Shown here in pieces: positions 1 through 12,100 of a DNA stretch of 64,000 bases. Within the stretch, counting starts at the first letter, position 1; the number at the start of each line of letters is the position of its first letter. The position numbers and the translations under genes are program-made. Source of the DNA: Galaxea fascicularis. Taxonomy: Eukaryota; Cnidaria; Anthozoa; Scleractinia; Euphylliidae. The stretch is from assembly GCA_948470475.1 (NCBI GenBank), contig OX419343.1, positions 763,663 to 827,662 on the forward strand. Reading direction: 5' to 3'. The notes beneath the pieces are model-generated. The model was not told the DNA's origin. It saw only the letters and a list, made by a program, of their open reading frames with translations, and searched no databases.

Positions 1-32
<32 letters not shown>

Positions 33-119
33 AATGTGATTACTTATTAATAATACACTTGAAAAAATAGACCACTTATAAAGCTTCAGCCCATACATTG
101 ACTACTGAGGTACGAAGAA

Positions 120-475
120 GGCATTGCCCTTGATCTTCCGAAACTTGGAGAAGCTTCGAAAATATCCGGAGATCACCGGAAGTGTTCGGGTAGTCTTCGG
201 AAGTGTTCGGGTGATCTTCGGAAATCTTCGGAAGTGCTCGGTTTATCTTCGGGAATCTTCGGTTCATCTTCGGAAATGTTCGGAACTGTTCGGGAAATCA
301 TCGGAAGCATTCGGTCTATCTTCGGAAATCTTCGGAAGTATTCGGGCGATCTTCGGAAGGTTTCGTACAATCTTCGGAGGGTGTCGCACAATCTTCGCGG
401 GTCTTCGAAATGCGTTGGATGGCCTCCGGCAGTCTCTTCGTTTTAACTTCGGAAATCTTCGTTGTAAATTTGCAC
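120..475. repeat. Degenerate TTCGGA-rich minisatellite
   Basis: The segment is built from 9-12 bp variants of ATCTTCGGA and AGTGTTCGG repeated tens of times. Overlapping open frames on both strands encode low-complexity Ser/Arg/Phe/Gly peptides, a by-product of the repeat rather than a gene. The same motif recurs in miniature near 26825-26850. No flanking target duplication was found. Confidence 0.75.
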
Positions 476-564
476 TGTGTTTAACGTTTCTGCACTGTGT
501 TAACGAAAAATGCACTCCGTTTCAGCCAATCAGAACTGAGAAATTTTTTCAAGTGTATTATTAA

Positions 565-1699
565 TTATAAAACACTACAGTGCAGTGCCAATTTCGCATC
601 CTTTTGATATATCCAGAGAGGAATGTTTAAAACAGGGTCAACCTCGATTTTCGACCAGTTGATACACTTTCGAGGCCCGGAGGAGCAAAACAAGAACGGG
701 GACTTTTTTTCTGGGGAAATGAGATTTTGGCCACATATATTGAGAAAAACAAACAGGAATGTTTGCCCGTTCCACCACCCCTCCCCCATGAAAAATTTGA
801 TAGCAACGAGTTCATCGAGCTCGGTAACGTTACGAACGAAATCCGATTCGAATTCCATTTCCAACCGAGCGCGATCCCCTAGCCAATCCCCTAGCTTTTG
901 GGAGAACCTGTTTGCAGGCTAGAGGCTGACTGCATGTTCATTGTTCTCGAGACCACACACGTGTACGGTGCAAACAGACGGCTTCTGAGATTTTCAAGCA
1001 CCCTTCCATTATTTAGACTGCTGTCCCTTGATGACGGTGTCTGAAATCTTTGGTTGTGTTGCGGTACATTCCTGTTTGCAGGACTACTGTCTCTGAACGA
1101 TTGTGCCAAGGAGATGGGAAAACTTTGGCTGATTTCCAATCCCCCAGAGCCCGCACCAAGAACGCGACCGTACGATGATTCTTACATTACGTAGCGTTTG
1201 TTCCGAGCGCGAAAACTGGGATTATTTTTTTCCGCGTTCGTTGGTGATGCTCACAAACTGATCACAAGAGCACAAGAGGATTATTTCGAAACTAGGACGA
1301 CAACGAAGTTTTCGGTAAGTTCTGAATAGAAATTACCATTGATAATTGACTGCTGATACGATGCTACCATGCCGAGCTTTGCTCAGGTTCTTGTGCTGTG
1401 CTGTTAAGGGCCCACGTGGTGCTCAACGAGCTAAACTCAGTTTTACCGACGTGCTTTTTCGTACTGGGAAGAAAGATGTACAGTTCGCAGCAAGCGTAAT
1501 TTAATTAAATCATAGAAACGTTGTCAGAAAGCAGGAAAGAAGAGAAAAAGAAAAGAGGCTGATTCTAAAGAGCACTTTTAATGGTATTTTAATACAGTAT
1601 GCCAGGAAGATACAAGATTAGATCAAATACTTCACACATGCAGTCCTTTACATATACATACATGTACTACCTCCTATTCAATTTTCACTGTAAGTTTCC
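565..1699. other. Unassigned DNA with a possible untranslated first exon
   Basis: No recognisable protein. The stretch 1140-1320 is locally CpG-richer than its surroundings and ends in TTCG followed by GTAAGT at 1315, which would suit a non-coding first exon on the + strand. That is suggestive only. Confidence 0.2.
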
Positions 1700-2050
1700 A
1701 CCCGGCCGCAAGTGAGATTGCTACAAGTCATGATATGCGATCATGAGGACAGATCACAACAGCAGGATTGTTCCCTACTCTTTTCAATAAGTGTGCGAAT
1801 TATTGTTCTTTTATGCCCCCCTCAAGTTTTTGCATATGAAGGACAACATGAGACCAACAGCTTAATGTCACTCCTCAGTGACACAATCATCTGAACTGAG
1901 GTACTGTACATGTACATGTGGATGTTGAGCATGCAGCCAGCATGATGTTACCTATTATTAGATTTGGTTTGAGGTGCAGTCTTAGGGTTTGAACCTGCAA
2001 CCCTCTGCTCAACAATCTGGTGCTGTATCAACTGAACCAACTGGTGCTTG
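1700..2050 (-). mobile_element. tRNA-derived SINE, copy 1 (old)
   Basis: Read on the - strand it starts with a tRNA-like head (GTTGGTTCAGTTGATACAGC) and a B-box-like GGTTCAAACCC near 1990-2005, followed by the body shared with the copies at 26.0 and 30.1 kb (CATGCTGGCTGC, CAGATGATTGTGTC, CAATCTCACTTGC). It is clearly more diverged than the other two. It is a SINE head rather than a functional tRNA gene: there is no intact cloverleaf. Confidence 0.7.
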
Positions 2051-3866
2051 GGGAATTTTGATCAAAGTAACATGGTTTAATCTCATTCAATCATGAAAGA
2101 GAATACCAGAGAAATGGATTCAGATGTTTGTACAATACAGTTGTCTGTGTTGTAGAGGGATACTAATTTTATTAGAGGAGTTTTCAGGATGAATCATTTT
2201 AATGATCTATTCCCAGTGTTCCTATTCTAAAGTACCCCCATAAAAGTGGATAGGGTCAGAGTTACACTGTAACACAACTGAAACCAGCTTTATGAATACA
2301 CAGACTTTTGTTTACAAATTGGTGTTTGCGCTACAGATGTTTTTAAAACTCCCCAAAATCAGTGAACTTGCCAACGTAAGTCAAAAGCATGGAATTGGAT
2401 TGTTAAAATGTTTTGATTTTAAGATTAAAGTATTTTAAAATTTGGCTTTGATTTTTGTTTTATTTTTTTCGACAGGGGACTTTGTGGTGTTTGCATACAA
2501 CAACTGTGTTTGCTTTTCTGTTGACATGGTAGAAATCAGAATCACGTTTTCCTGGCAATCAGAACTTGAAGAATCAGAAAGATCAAATATTGTGTATGTA
2601 CTGTAGCTTGAGAGTGAAAAGGGAGAGAGATGCCTTAGCTTTCTGAGAAGGTTGAAGAGTATTTCAAACCATGCAGGGCAATGCTTCTTGAAACCAGTAA
2701 AGGGGCAAAATCAAGGTATTTTACCTTAATACAGTACTGATATTGTTTTTGTTTAGGAAATGCTCAGATAATCAAGGCTGTGCTCTAAGAAAAGTACATG
2801 TAGTTGGATGCCCAAACCTCTAAACCTTTGAAATCCAAGGTGCCCAGCATGTAAGTTTGGTGCAAAAACTAAACATTCTTTCCTGGTCACCCAATGGAAA
2901 AAGTAAGTCTCCAGGGCTGACCGGGTACGGCTAGAGCACAGCCCTGGATAATGTACACTGTATTGGATTTCCTTGGGAAATGTAATAATTATACAGGGTT
3001 GGACATTAGCACTCACCTGCTCACCCAGCTGAATTCGGGGCAAGCGAAGAATGACCAAGGGTAATTTCCAATCATCTGAGGGGCACTAATAAGAAGTCTC
3101 ATCGAGCAACAAGAACTCTTATCAAGCAATTGAAGTGACAAAGTGTTTTCCATGTGGGCGGAACTGGTAACTTCTTTTGAAAGATGGCTTTCAAAGATTA
3201 ACTGTACACAGTTTGCTAGTGAGTATTCGCCATATTAGAACCAATGTGTTCATCAAGCAAAAATTGCCCAAGTGGCCAGCACGCCAACCGTGGGCAGCAC
3301 TGCTCAAAGAGAAAACAAAAGTTTTGAAAAAAGAAACAAACACAAAATATCTGTTGTGAAAATTGAAGAAGTGTGTGCTTAGCTTGATTGAAGTGACAGT
3401 GCTCGTTGTTGTTGTCATACCTTTAAGCTTAATTAGAGCGACAGTGCTTGTAGTTTCATTATTGTTGTATTCGGTAAATCTCAAACTGAGTATACTCTAC
3501 TAACTTACTTTGTGTACTGTTGTTAGTTATGCGGGATTTCTTGTGAGTAAGCTTAATACTGTTTGTGACATCATCATTAAATAATAACTCCAGTGTGACA
3601 GATGTGTTGCTAAAACGATGCTATTGTAGCTGTCACTACTCAATTGTCGTTCCCAAGTATTCAGGAAAACATTTGAAGAATTACCCAGGCTTCCAATGGT
3701 AGTTTTAACCCTTATATTATAACAAATAAACATGCGCATATAATCAACGGAAATATTTTTTCCACTGATAAAACAGACATCGAAAACAAAATTTATTTTA
3801 ATGTACAAGAATATGTACGGAGGCACATGCGACAAGTTCAACAACATGTGTGTTTACTACTGTTCC
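2051..3866. other. Unassigned AT-rich DNA
   Basis: No protein was recognised. A 39-bp open stretch at 2338-2376 (MFLKLPKISELAN) is bounded by CAG and GTAAGT and could be an internal exon, but nothing around it can be joined. Around 3370-3450 there are two imperfect direct copies of a 50-60 bp sequence containing GACAGTGCT. Confidence 0.2.
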
Positions 3867-3871
3867 AAGAC

Positions 3872-4603
3872 CAGGGTCCGAAATTAACTTTTTCACATGG
3901 TCGCCATGTGGCGACTTAACTAAAATTTTTGGTCGCCAGGTTTCGATCTGTGGTCGCCAAATTTTTTTCCCTCTCTTTTTACAATAAAAAAATGCATGTC
4001 TTGGGTATCTCTTCAATTAAAATAGCCTCTGGAATCAACGGCGGGATATTTCCAAACTCGATCTTTTAGTGAATTACCTTTTGAAAAGAAATACTGTCCA
4101 GCCTTGAATGTAAGTATAGTAAGCCATCTTCTCCTCAGTTCTTTGGTTATTTCATTTCATTTTTTTTTCTTCTAGAACAGCCACACAGTTACGGGTTACG
4201 CTCTGACAACGCGATCAATATGCATCGCCATGTTGCTCGCACCAGGCCACAAACGTGCCGTATTTCACGCACATGGTCGCTTGTGCGCCCGCGATACGTA
4301 ATGGGAAACCGCTGAAAAATGGCGGCGGACTCGCTACGATCGTAAGCTGTACGATTGCGGCAATTATACAGGAAACCCCTTTCCATTTTATTGCAGAAGC
4401 GGAGTGAAGATAAAAGTTAGCTGTTGGCTAGAAGATCAAAATCTTATTTGCAATTGCCGTTTCTGGAAATCAAAGTTAACGTAAATTTTGTCTATCGCGG
4501 CGAAATAGCTGGTCGCCTACTGGCGACCAGTTGTCAAATTCTGGTCGCCAGTGCAAAATTGTCAGTCGCATTGGCGACCAGGAAGGCGCAATTTCGGACC
4601 CTG
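3872..4603. mobile_element. Non-autonomous DNA transposon, CAGGG termini, 5-bp target duplication
   Basis: The ends are inverted repeats (CAGGGTCCGAAATT at 3872 and its complement ending at 4603). AAGAC directly precedes the left end (3867-3871) and directly follows the right end (4604-4608). Both sub-terminal regions carry repeated GGTCGCCA / TGGCGACC blocks, candidate transposase-binding sites. No transposase ORF lies inside. CAGGG ends recall hAT-type elements, but class assignment needs a database comparison. Confidence 0.8.
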
Positions 4604-4646
4604 AAGACATTTCATCAATTATTGTTTCAAACACCCAGGCAAATTC

Positions 4647-4960
4647 TTGTGTGCTGTTGATTGCTTCGTAGAACTTAGCTGTGTCATTTTCGTGGATTCT
4701 CTGCGGAATATTAGCTGCAACCCATTTTTTGAAATATTATACCACGCATGTTTTATACTGTTGCAAAACAGTAATGTTCATACAGATTTGGAGTTGTTGC
4801 GAGAACCTGTCTGGGCTTGGTTAAGACAACATTGCCCATCTTTTACTGATATGTCTGCAAATGCAGTGTTTAGTGACATATTTAGATTGAGTACTGTGGG
4901 TCAGATGAATATGGAACTGAAGTCATTATTTCTTATTATTATATGGCTAGTGTTTGTATA
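4647..4960 (+). CDS. Unrecognised candidate exon
   Basis: An open stretch reads as plausible protein from about 4792 (ELLREPVWAWLRQHCPSF, NAVFSDIFRLSTVG), preceded by a usable acceptor (CATACAG) at 4790. The first part of the frame and the hydrophobic end (LIIIWLVFV) are probably intronic. It starts just after the transposon at 3872-4603. No family recognised; the phase does not match the candidate terminal exon at 5841. Confidence 0.25.
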
Positions 4961-5440
4961 GGATATAACATGCGCTCTGATTGGCTAAGCAAAGCGAAGC
5001 GCTAGGGCATTATTCTCCCGTAATGCCCACGGGCCGATTACGGATGATGCAAATTAGGAACAAAAACAACAAAAAGCCATCCAAAGGCCACATTTGTTTT
5101 ATTTACATTGAAAATTGGTGCCTCTAGAGCAAAAAACTGAAAACACCACCAGGAAAACTGTTAGTGAAACATTTGACCTGAGTTTGGAAAAAATTAATGA
5201 ATAGATTAACATGAAGCGATGACTCCTTGTGCTGGAACTAATTTTTTCCCTTTAGAACCGTTATGTTAGCCATATAATAAACAACTTAATAACCTCAACC
5301 GTTCGGTCGTTACGGGAAAATCTCAAACCTCGGCCTAGCTGTATTGACCTCGCTATCGCTCGGTCAATACGGCAACGCCTCAGTTTGAGATTTTCCCGTA
5401 ACGACCTCACTCTCGGTTATTAAGTAGTTATTCAACAGAC
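4961..5440. mobile_element. Palindromic MITE-like element
   Basis: Begins with GCGCTCTGATTGGCTAAGC and ends in a large imperfect palindrome at 5283-5428, with GAAAATCTCAAAC in one arm and TTTGAGATTTTCCC in the other, plus CGTTACGG / CCGTAACG blocks. A decayed relative of the palindrome lies at about 59290-59420 in an ERCC3 intron, so this is a dispersed family. No ORF inside. Confidence 0.65.
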
Positions 5441-5835
5441 AAATAATCTTTTTGTTGCACTTGCAACCATCCAATTACAAAATGTACTAGTGTCTTTGTT
5501 TTATACATGACGTCATGAAATCTAAGTTGCCATGATAACAAATTTGACTGCTCTGTTTCTGAGGCAATATTACCAAATAGCACTACTCTGTTACTACTGT
5601 AACTTATGTCAAACATATTCTGGAGACATTTCATCACTACAGCATTTTGTTACAATGCCAACATTTTTGACTGTCGAACTTTCGTCAAACTGCATCAATT
5701 GTGTAATGTTTCCTTCTACGATGGAAGTTTTAGGGTGCTGGTACTCATTAAAAAGCTTAGTTTGATGTTGTAATCACCATTTTACCGTTGCCATAAACAG
5801 TGGTGCTTACTGGATATATATTGACGATTTATGCA

Positions 5836-6152
5836 TTTCAGTGAGAATATTCCCTTCAGTTGGTGATCTTCTACATGCCTTTTCTGGTGGCTGGTTTTTT
5901 GCTATTTTTGAAAAGTGTGCCATTTTTAGTCACAGTGATACACAAGCAAATGCATCACCAGGTGAAACTATCCCAAGTAAAAATTCACATCATCAATTCA
6001 TTTCCACTGTTGAGGAAATCCCAGGAACTTTGAATAGAACTGAACATGACAATGATATTAGTAAAAACACTGAAAAAACTAATGCAACTGGAGTCAATGA
6101 AACAGGAAAAAACATTCATTTAAATAACAAAACAGATGGACACCATGTTTGA
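5836..6152 (+). CDS. Unrecognised candidate terminal exon
   Basis: After a good acceptor (ATTTCAG, about 5836) an open frame of about 103 codons runs to a stop at 6150. It has a hydrophobic start (LLHAFSGGWFFAIFEKC) followed by a polar Asn/Thr/Ser/Lys-rich tail with several N-x-S/T sites. AATAAA lies at 6423, so a 3' end there is plausible. No family recognised. It could be the end of a + strand gene whose other exons were not convincingly found. Confidence 0.3.
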
Positions 6153-6855
6153 TTTGAGACTCGTCCCAACTCCTCACAAATCAACATTTCAGAAACTGGA
6201 AGTCTGGGGTGATTACCTCATTTAGCAACTTATAAACAACAGCAGAAACCTTTCCAAAATGGCAATATCAAACAAGAATGGCTTAAAACTCTCACATAAC
6301 ATGGATTTTACAAGATTTTTCACCAAATCTTTACTACTTTGGTATTATTTTTAAACTCCTTGCTAATTTAGGCTTAACAAAATTGCATTTCATTATATTG
6401 TCCAAACATTTAAGCTTTTCAAATAAAGCGTCAGTGCTTTCAATAAAATCTGAAGTAGGCGGCTACCTCGGAACAGCACCCACCGGAGTAATATGAGAAG
6501 CCCAGGAGAATTTCAACTGAATTTTCGACTTGAACGTGGTAAAATACCCGCCGACTTTCAACAGAACACCCGTCGGAGCTCCGGTGGGTGTCGGGTCCTA
6601 TTAAAAGCACTGAAGCGTGCCATGTCAATTGAATATTGATAGGACCAAGAACTTGAATCATACTTTCAGCCAAACATTCACAATTATGCTGCCTAACAAG
6701 CCTTCTCTCCTGTTGTACTCGTTGGCACTTCTACTGATAAGTACAACTAGTTTATTTATGTAAAACATGAAGGGAAGGAATTGTTGTTGTTGTTCTTTCA
6801 AAATTTGAATTGATGGCAATCTAATTATTCTAAGAATGCATGTAATGATCATGTG
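6153..6855. other. Non-coding DNA with one inverted repeat
   Basis: Contains the AATAAA at 6423. A short inverted repeat pairs CACCCACCGGAG near 6478 with CTCCGGTGGGTG near 6577, about 100 bp apart, as in many MITE remnants. Nothing else was recognised. Confidence 0.35.
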
Positions 6856-7025
6856 GAGATCACTGATTGGATGACTGATGGCTGATAATGCAAATCACTG
6901 GATGACTGATAATGATCACTGATTGGATTACTGCTGATGATATCACTGATTGGATGACTGCTAATGATCACTGACTGGATGACTGATAATGCAAATCACT
7001 GATTGGATGACTGATAATGACTGCA
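6856..7025. repeat. Minisatellite, unit about 25-33 bp
   Basis: Six or so imperfect units of GATCACTGATTGGATGACTG followed by a variable ATAATG or CAAA spacer. Unit lengths differ through small indels. No coding content. Confidence 0.75.
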
Positions 7026-7662
7026 ATTCCAAGAAACCTGGAATCACAGTCAGTCATACATGTATATGGCCAATAATATGGCAATAATTTGTAGAACTGT
7101 TATGGCCCTGTAGTTATGAATGTTTTGCAATATTGATACAGTTTAAATCAGTATCAAGAATTCCCATATACACTGTAAAGCAGTATGTAACAGAAGCAAC
7201 CCAGCCAATGCAATCAGGCAGAGGGAGGCCTTTCCAGTCGTGGGTCCTTTCATTGAGTAGTCAGATTTTTTTTCGATTAGTAGATTGATGGTCATCCCTT
7301 TAACCAATGAAAGCTAACATTCTTCTACCTTTGGTAAATCTTTCTTACTTTGCAGTAACTCATTTTTTGAAAGAGAGAATTTGAACTTTCCCAATAAAAT
7401 GTGTCTGGTGGGCACATCTTGTTTGGGTAAACCAGTCACTAAAATGGGATAGCTTGGAAGGGTACTGAAGAGCCAGCTTTATTAGGAGTTCATTTTCTTA
7501 CAGTGTATCTGCCAAAGTAAATTACATGTATCACAGCAAACACATTTTTCTATCTTATGGCAAAGACAGGAAAACACTGGAGAAACAGGGTTGGTATTCA
7601 ACAAATGACTAATTCCTTGTTATGTTACAGCTACTTTGTTTAACAAATTACATGTATGTTAA

Positions 7663-7764
7663 CCCTTTCCCTCCTAAGGGGTTCTCCATTGACGAGTAAA
7701 ATCATGTGGTGTTAGACAGAGTAAAATCTATAAGTGCCATTTGGCACCATCAGGAGTGAAAGGG
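7663..7764. mobile_element. Short TTAA-flanked MITE (piggyBac-like ends)
   Basis: A 102-bp element with ends CCCTTTCCCTCCT and AGGAGTGAAAGGG, flanked on both sides by TTAA (7659-7662 and 7765-7768). TTAA duplication with CCCTTT ends is typical of piggyBac-derived MITEs. It is too short to encode anything. Confidence 0.75.
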
Positions 7765-7799
7765 TTAACATTTACTCCTACTTTGCCTTTCGTTTTTTT

Positions 7800-7835
7800 A
7801 AGCTTCACGAAACAAGGCTGGATCAATTAAGGCTT
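7800..7835 (+). other. Orphan exon-like stretch (7800-7835), and a second at 8409-8471
   Basis: The first 36 nt read LHETRLDQLRLG between an acceptor-like TTTTAAG and GTAAGT. A second stretch at 8409-8471 reads AFLCVREDLRQTPSVASVK between TCCTTCAG and GTCAGT. The two cannot be joined in phase without another exon, so they may be chance or decayed exons. No family recognised. Confidence 0.2.
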
Positions 7836-7990
7836 GGTGTAAGTACCACTTGTTTATATTTGTGATAGCCTTAAGAGCATGATGACATGTTTACATTTGG
7901 AGTTCGACAACATTTTGAAAGCAAATTAGTGGGATTGCCCCTTTTACAAATTTTCAATTATTAACCCATCATCTCAATGTTTTGTGTTTG

Positions 7991-8165
7991 CAGGGCTGTC
8001 ACTAATTTTTGAAGTAGATTGGGATACAGTGTATACCAAAAAATAATGGGGGATTCAAGTTGCTGAAGTGTAGTAAACATGCTGATTTTATATCAAAGTA
8101 GCCAGGAATATACCTCAAAATATGAGGGGAAAATCCCCGGGCCCCGGCCCTTAATGACAGCCCTG
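7991..8165. mobile_element. Small DNA transposon, CAGGG termini, 5-bp target duplication
   Basis: Ends CAGGGCTGTCACTAA and TTAATGACAGCCCTG form inverted repeats; GTTTG lies immediately on both sides (7986-7990 and 8166-8170). Same architecture (CAGGG ends, 5-bp duplication) as 3872-4603, but only 175 bp long. Confidence 0.8.
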
Positions 8166-8471
8166 GTTTGCCGTTTCAGTGTGTCAAATGCAATGGATTG
8201 CTTCATTCTCCTGAAAAATAATTAACTAAAGAAAAACTTAACAAAACTAGACTACTGTACAAAAGCATAACGGTCAAAGTAAAAACCCCCTTTGCAAGGA
8301 TTGTTTGCATGACTGTAGCTCATGTTGTCTTCCTTGGTTTGCAAATTTTATTTTATCATCAGAATTGTGTTGCCCTAATTTTCTGGTCTTTCCATTTCTC
8401 TATCCTTCAGAGCATTTCTTTGTGTAAGGGAAGATCTCAGACAGACCCCATCTGTTGCATCAGTTAAAAGG

Positions 8472-9131
8472 TCAGTGTTGTCTCAGATTAACAAATAGTG
8501 TCCATAAAATTCATTTCAGGGTTGTCAAAGATAATTTAAGGTGGTTTTTCATTGATGTAGTGTTTGCGAAACGATGTAAGATTACAAAGAAGGATATTTA
8601 ATGGTGTAGGCAAAATAATTATGTCTCCTTGGATCTCTATTGTTGGGCTATTAAGTGTGCCTGTGATGTCATATCAGTTACCATGGCACCACGCCAGGTC
8701 CACAAAAAGGTCCTCTAAATGCCAGTTTTTGCAAATTACCCGAAAAAGCAATCTGGCGACCTACCGTTTCTATTCCTTTGTTTCTGTTCCTTTCCCTTGT
8801 AGGGAAACTCCCTAAATTTTTTAACTTTTCAGGCAGTATGAAAAAAATTTATGTAGCAGAATAAAAGATATTCAAAAAAACGTGTTTTATGGATTACAGA
8901 AAATTCTACTAGATAATTTTCCCTGAAACTTTTATATTTGAAGTGTCCGCGCCAATGGTGTGTGCAAGCAAAAAACCAAGATTTAAGGGCACCGAGCAAA
9001 ATTTTGAGCTAAAAACAAATGTACATTCCTGTAACAACAACAAACTCGTAACAACATGAAGGAGTTTGTGTCAAAGCATTTCCTTTTGGTTTTATCAATT
9101 TTATAAGAAATACCTTAGTTTGCGTCTTAGC
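8472..9131. other. Unassigned DNA left of the foldback element
   Basis: No recognisable protein. An 83-codon open frame at 8564-8815 lacks family similarity that I can see. The stretch ends in CTTAGC (9126-9131), the target copy on the left side of the foldback element. Confidence 0.3.
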
Positions 9132-12100
9132 TATGGGCGGCCATCACCGCCAAAAATACAGCAATGTCGAAAGGAACCGAGTAAGGAGAAATGGTACATT
9201 GGTGTATTTCAAAATAGAATAAATGATTTAGTAATGATGCAGCCTAAATACAAACGGCCCGGTTGTCTTTTGTGAAATGGTTTACACAAACAACAAACGA
9301 AATAAGAAGACGAGAAATGGTCTAGCCATTGATGTTGAAATGGATTAGAATACGGAGAATAGGTCTATGTAAATATGAATCGGCCTACCTTTCAAACGCA
9401 AAATGGTAGAGTGTGTCAGCAAACGGTCTGGTTTACTGTTGTTAAACGGTTTAGCTTAACCGAGCGTGGCTTAAGAAATCATCAAATCGTTGAACGTGCT
9501 GACAAATGGTTCAATGTAATGTGAAACGGTTTAACGAACACACAAATGGTTTAGCAAGACGACGACGATTGATTTAGCGTAGTGATAAATGGCTCAGCCA
9601 AACAACAAATGATTTAGTCGGAACTCGTACCTTTCAGTCAAATAACAAATGAATCGGCCTAACGTGAAATGGTTTAGGGCAAAGACAAATAGTTTTCCAC
9701 AGTGTTAAATGGTTTGATCTGACAACAAACGGTTTACGGCATCGCGTGACGTACGATACAGTGCCTTGCGCCGAACCGCCAAAAATACAGAAGTGAAATG
9801 GAACAGCAAAACGTGAAATGGCACAGCGAAGCGGTGTGAAATGGAACAGTCCATGTGGGGTCTGACGTCAATAACTGGAAATTCGGCGCGAAATCAACCT
9901 GTGCAGGCTACAGGCTGAGGCTACGAGTTACTGAGTGCCCACAACAACTCGCCGGATAAATAATCGTATCCTACAACTCGACTCTGCTAAGTTTGCTCCT
10001 GCTTTTTACCTTTAACAACTATATAATGTTAGTCTTGAAGTATTTTGCCTTAATGCCAGGAGACGCAGTAGTAAGTCTTATAAACTACAATGATATTTTG
10101 TCAAAGTAGAGAACGGTTTTTTCCCGATATCGCATGATTTAGACAGGTTTTTCTTGTTTCGTTAATCGGCATTTCTACTATAAAAGACTCCTTTAGTTCA
10201 CTCGAAGAACAACCGAGGAAGAAATGTGTTTTTCGAACGAAATCGCTCGATCAGCCGGTTGCGGTGTCTGCGAGATTAGAGGAAAACATGATGGCGCTTA
10301 CTAAGCTGTTTTGAAACACTCATTTTTTCGTCGATGGTATCTGTTTAAACTACAGCTCAAAATAGTATTTTCGCCCTCTCGTAGCTAATTTTCTTGCATG
10401 GAAAACAGAAATGCTCTAAATTATAACGATGGAAATAAGTGACCCTAATAAGTTAAAATGTTTTGAACAAAACCGTGACAAAAGGAGATCTAGTAGATAA
10501 AAGAGTCCCATCACACAGTCCCTTGACAGACGAAAAGATAATGGCTTTGATATACAACGAATGCAAAGTCATATGAGAAGTGCCAGCTCTCTATAAATAG
10601 GAAGCTTTCCTGAGATTAAAGCAGAATGTTTTGTTTTACATTCGTGTTAGGTTATGTTTACTGCTGGTTCATAAACTGAAATTATATTCAATAGCCTTGC
10701 TTCCCTAGAGGTGGATGACGCGTATGGGGGGATCTTGTGAAGTTTGGGCCGGGGTAACCTGATCAGGCACACAGTAACTTGACTTTTCATCCTAGTTAAT
10801 CATCTTCTTACAGGAATACTGTTGTTTGCGGCCCAAAGCGGTTTGATTTTACTTTAATTGTTTTACCATCGACGAAAAAATGAGTGTTTCAAAACAGCTT
10901 AGTAAGCGCCATCATGTTTTCCTCTAATCTCGCAGACACCGCAACCGGCTGATCGAGCGATTTCGTTCGAAAAACACATTTCTTCCTCGGTTGTTCTTCG
11001 AGTGAACTAAAGGAGTCTTTTATAGTAGAAATGCCGATTAACGAAACAAGAAAAACCTGTCTAAATCATGCGATATCGGGAAAAAACCGTTCTCTACTTT
11101 GACAAAATATCATTGTAGTTTATAAGACTTACTACTGCGTCTCCTGGCATTAAGGCAAAATACTTCAAGACTAACATTATATAGTTGTTAAAGGTAAAAA
11201 GCAGGAGCAAACTTAGCAGAGTCGAGTTGTAGGATACGATTATTTATCCGGCGAGTTGTTGTGGGCACTCAGTAACTCGTAGCCTCAGCCTGTAGCCTGC
11301 ACAGGTTGATTTCGCGCTGAATTTCCAGTTATTGACGTCAGACCCCACATGGACTGTTCCATTTCACACCGCTTCGCTGTGCCATTTCACGTTTTGCTGT
11401 TCCATTTCACTTCTGTATTTTTGGCGGTTCGGCGCAAGGCACTGTATCGTACGTCACGCGATGCCGTAAACCGTTTGTTGTCAGATCAAACCATTTAACA
11501 CTGTGGAAAACTATTTGTCTTTGCCCTAAACCATTTCACGTTAGGCCGATTCATTTGTTATTTGACTGAAAGGTACGAGTTCCGACTAAATCATTTGTTG
11601 TTTGGCTGAGCCATTTATCACTACGCTAAATCAATCGTCGTCGTCTTGCTAAACCATTTGTGTGTTCGTTAAACCGTTTCACATTACATTGAACCATTTG
11701 TCGGCACGTTCAACGATTTGATGATTTCTTAAGCCACGCTCGGTTAAGCTAAACCGTTTAACAACAGTAAACCAGACCGTTTGCTGACACACTCTACCAT
11801 TTTGCGTTTGAAAGGTAGGCCGATTCATATTTACATAGACCTATTCTCCGTATTCTAATCCATTTCAACATCAATGGCTAGACCATTTCTCGTCTTCTTA
11901 TTTCGTTTGTTGTTTGTGTAAACCATTTCACAAAAGACAACCGGGCCGTTTGTATTTAGGCTGCATCATTGCTAAATCATTTATTCCATTTAACAACAGT
12001 AAACCAGACCGTTTGCTGACACACTGTACTATTTTGCGTTTGAAAGGTAGGCCGATTCATATTTACATAGACCGATTCTCCGTATTCTAATCCATTTCAA

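Noticed and set aside
3191..3484. 97-codon open frame on the - strand
   Set aside because: Thr/Ser-rich translation of two direct repeats; no splice sites or similarity seen.
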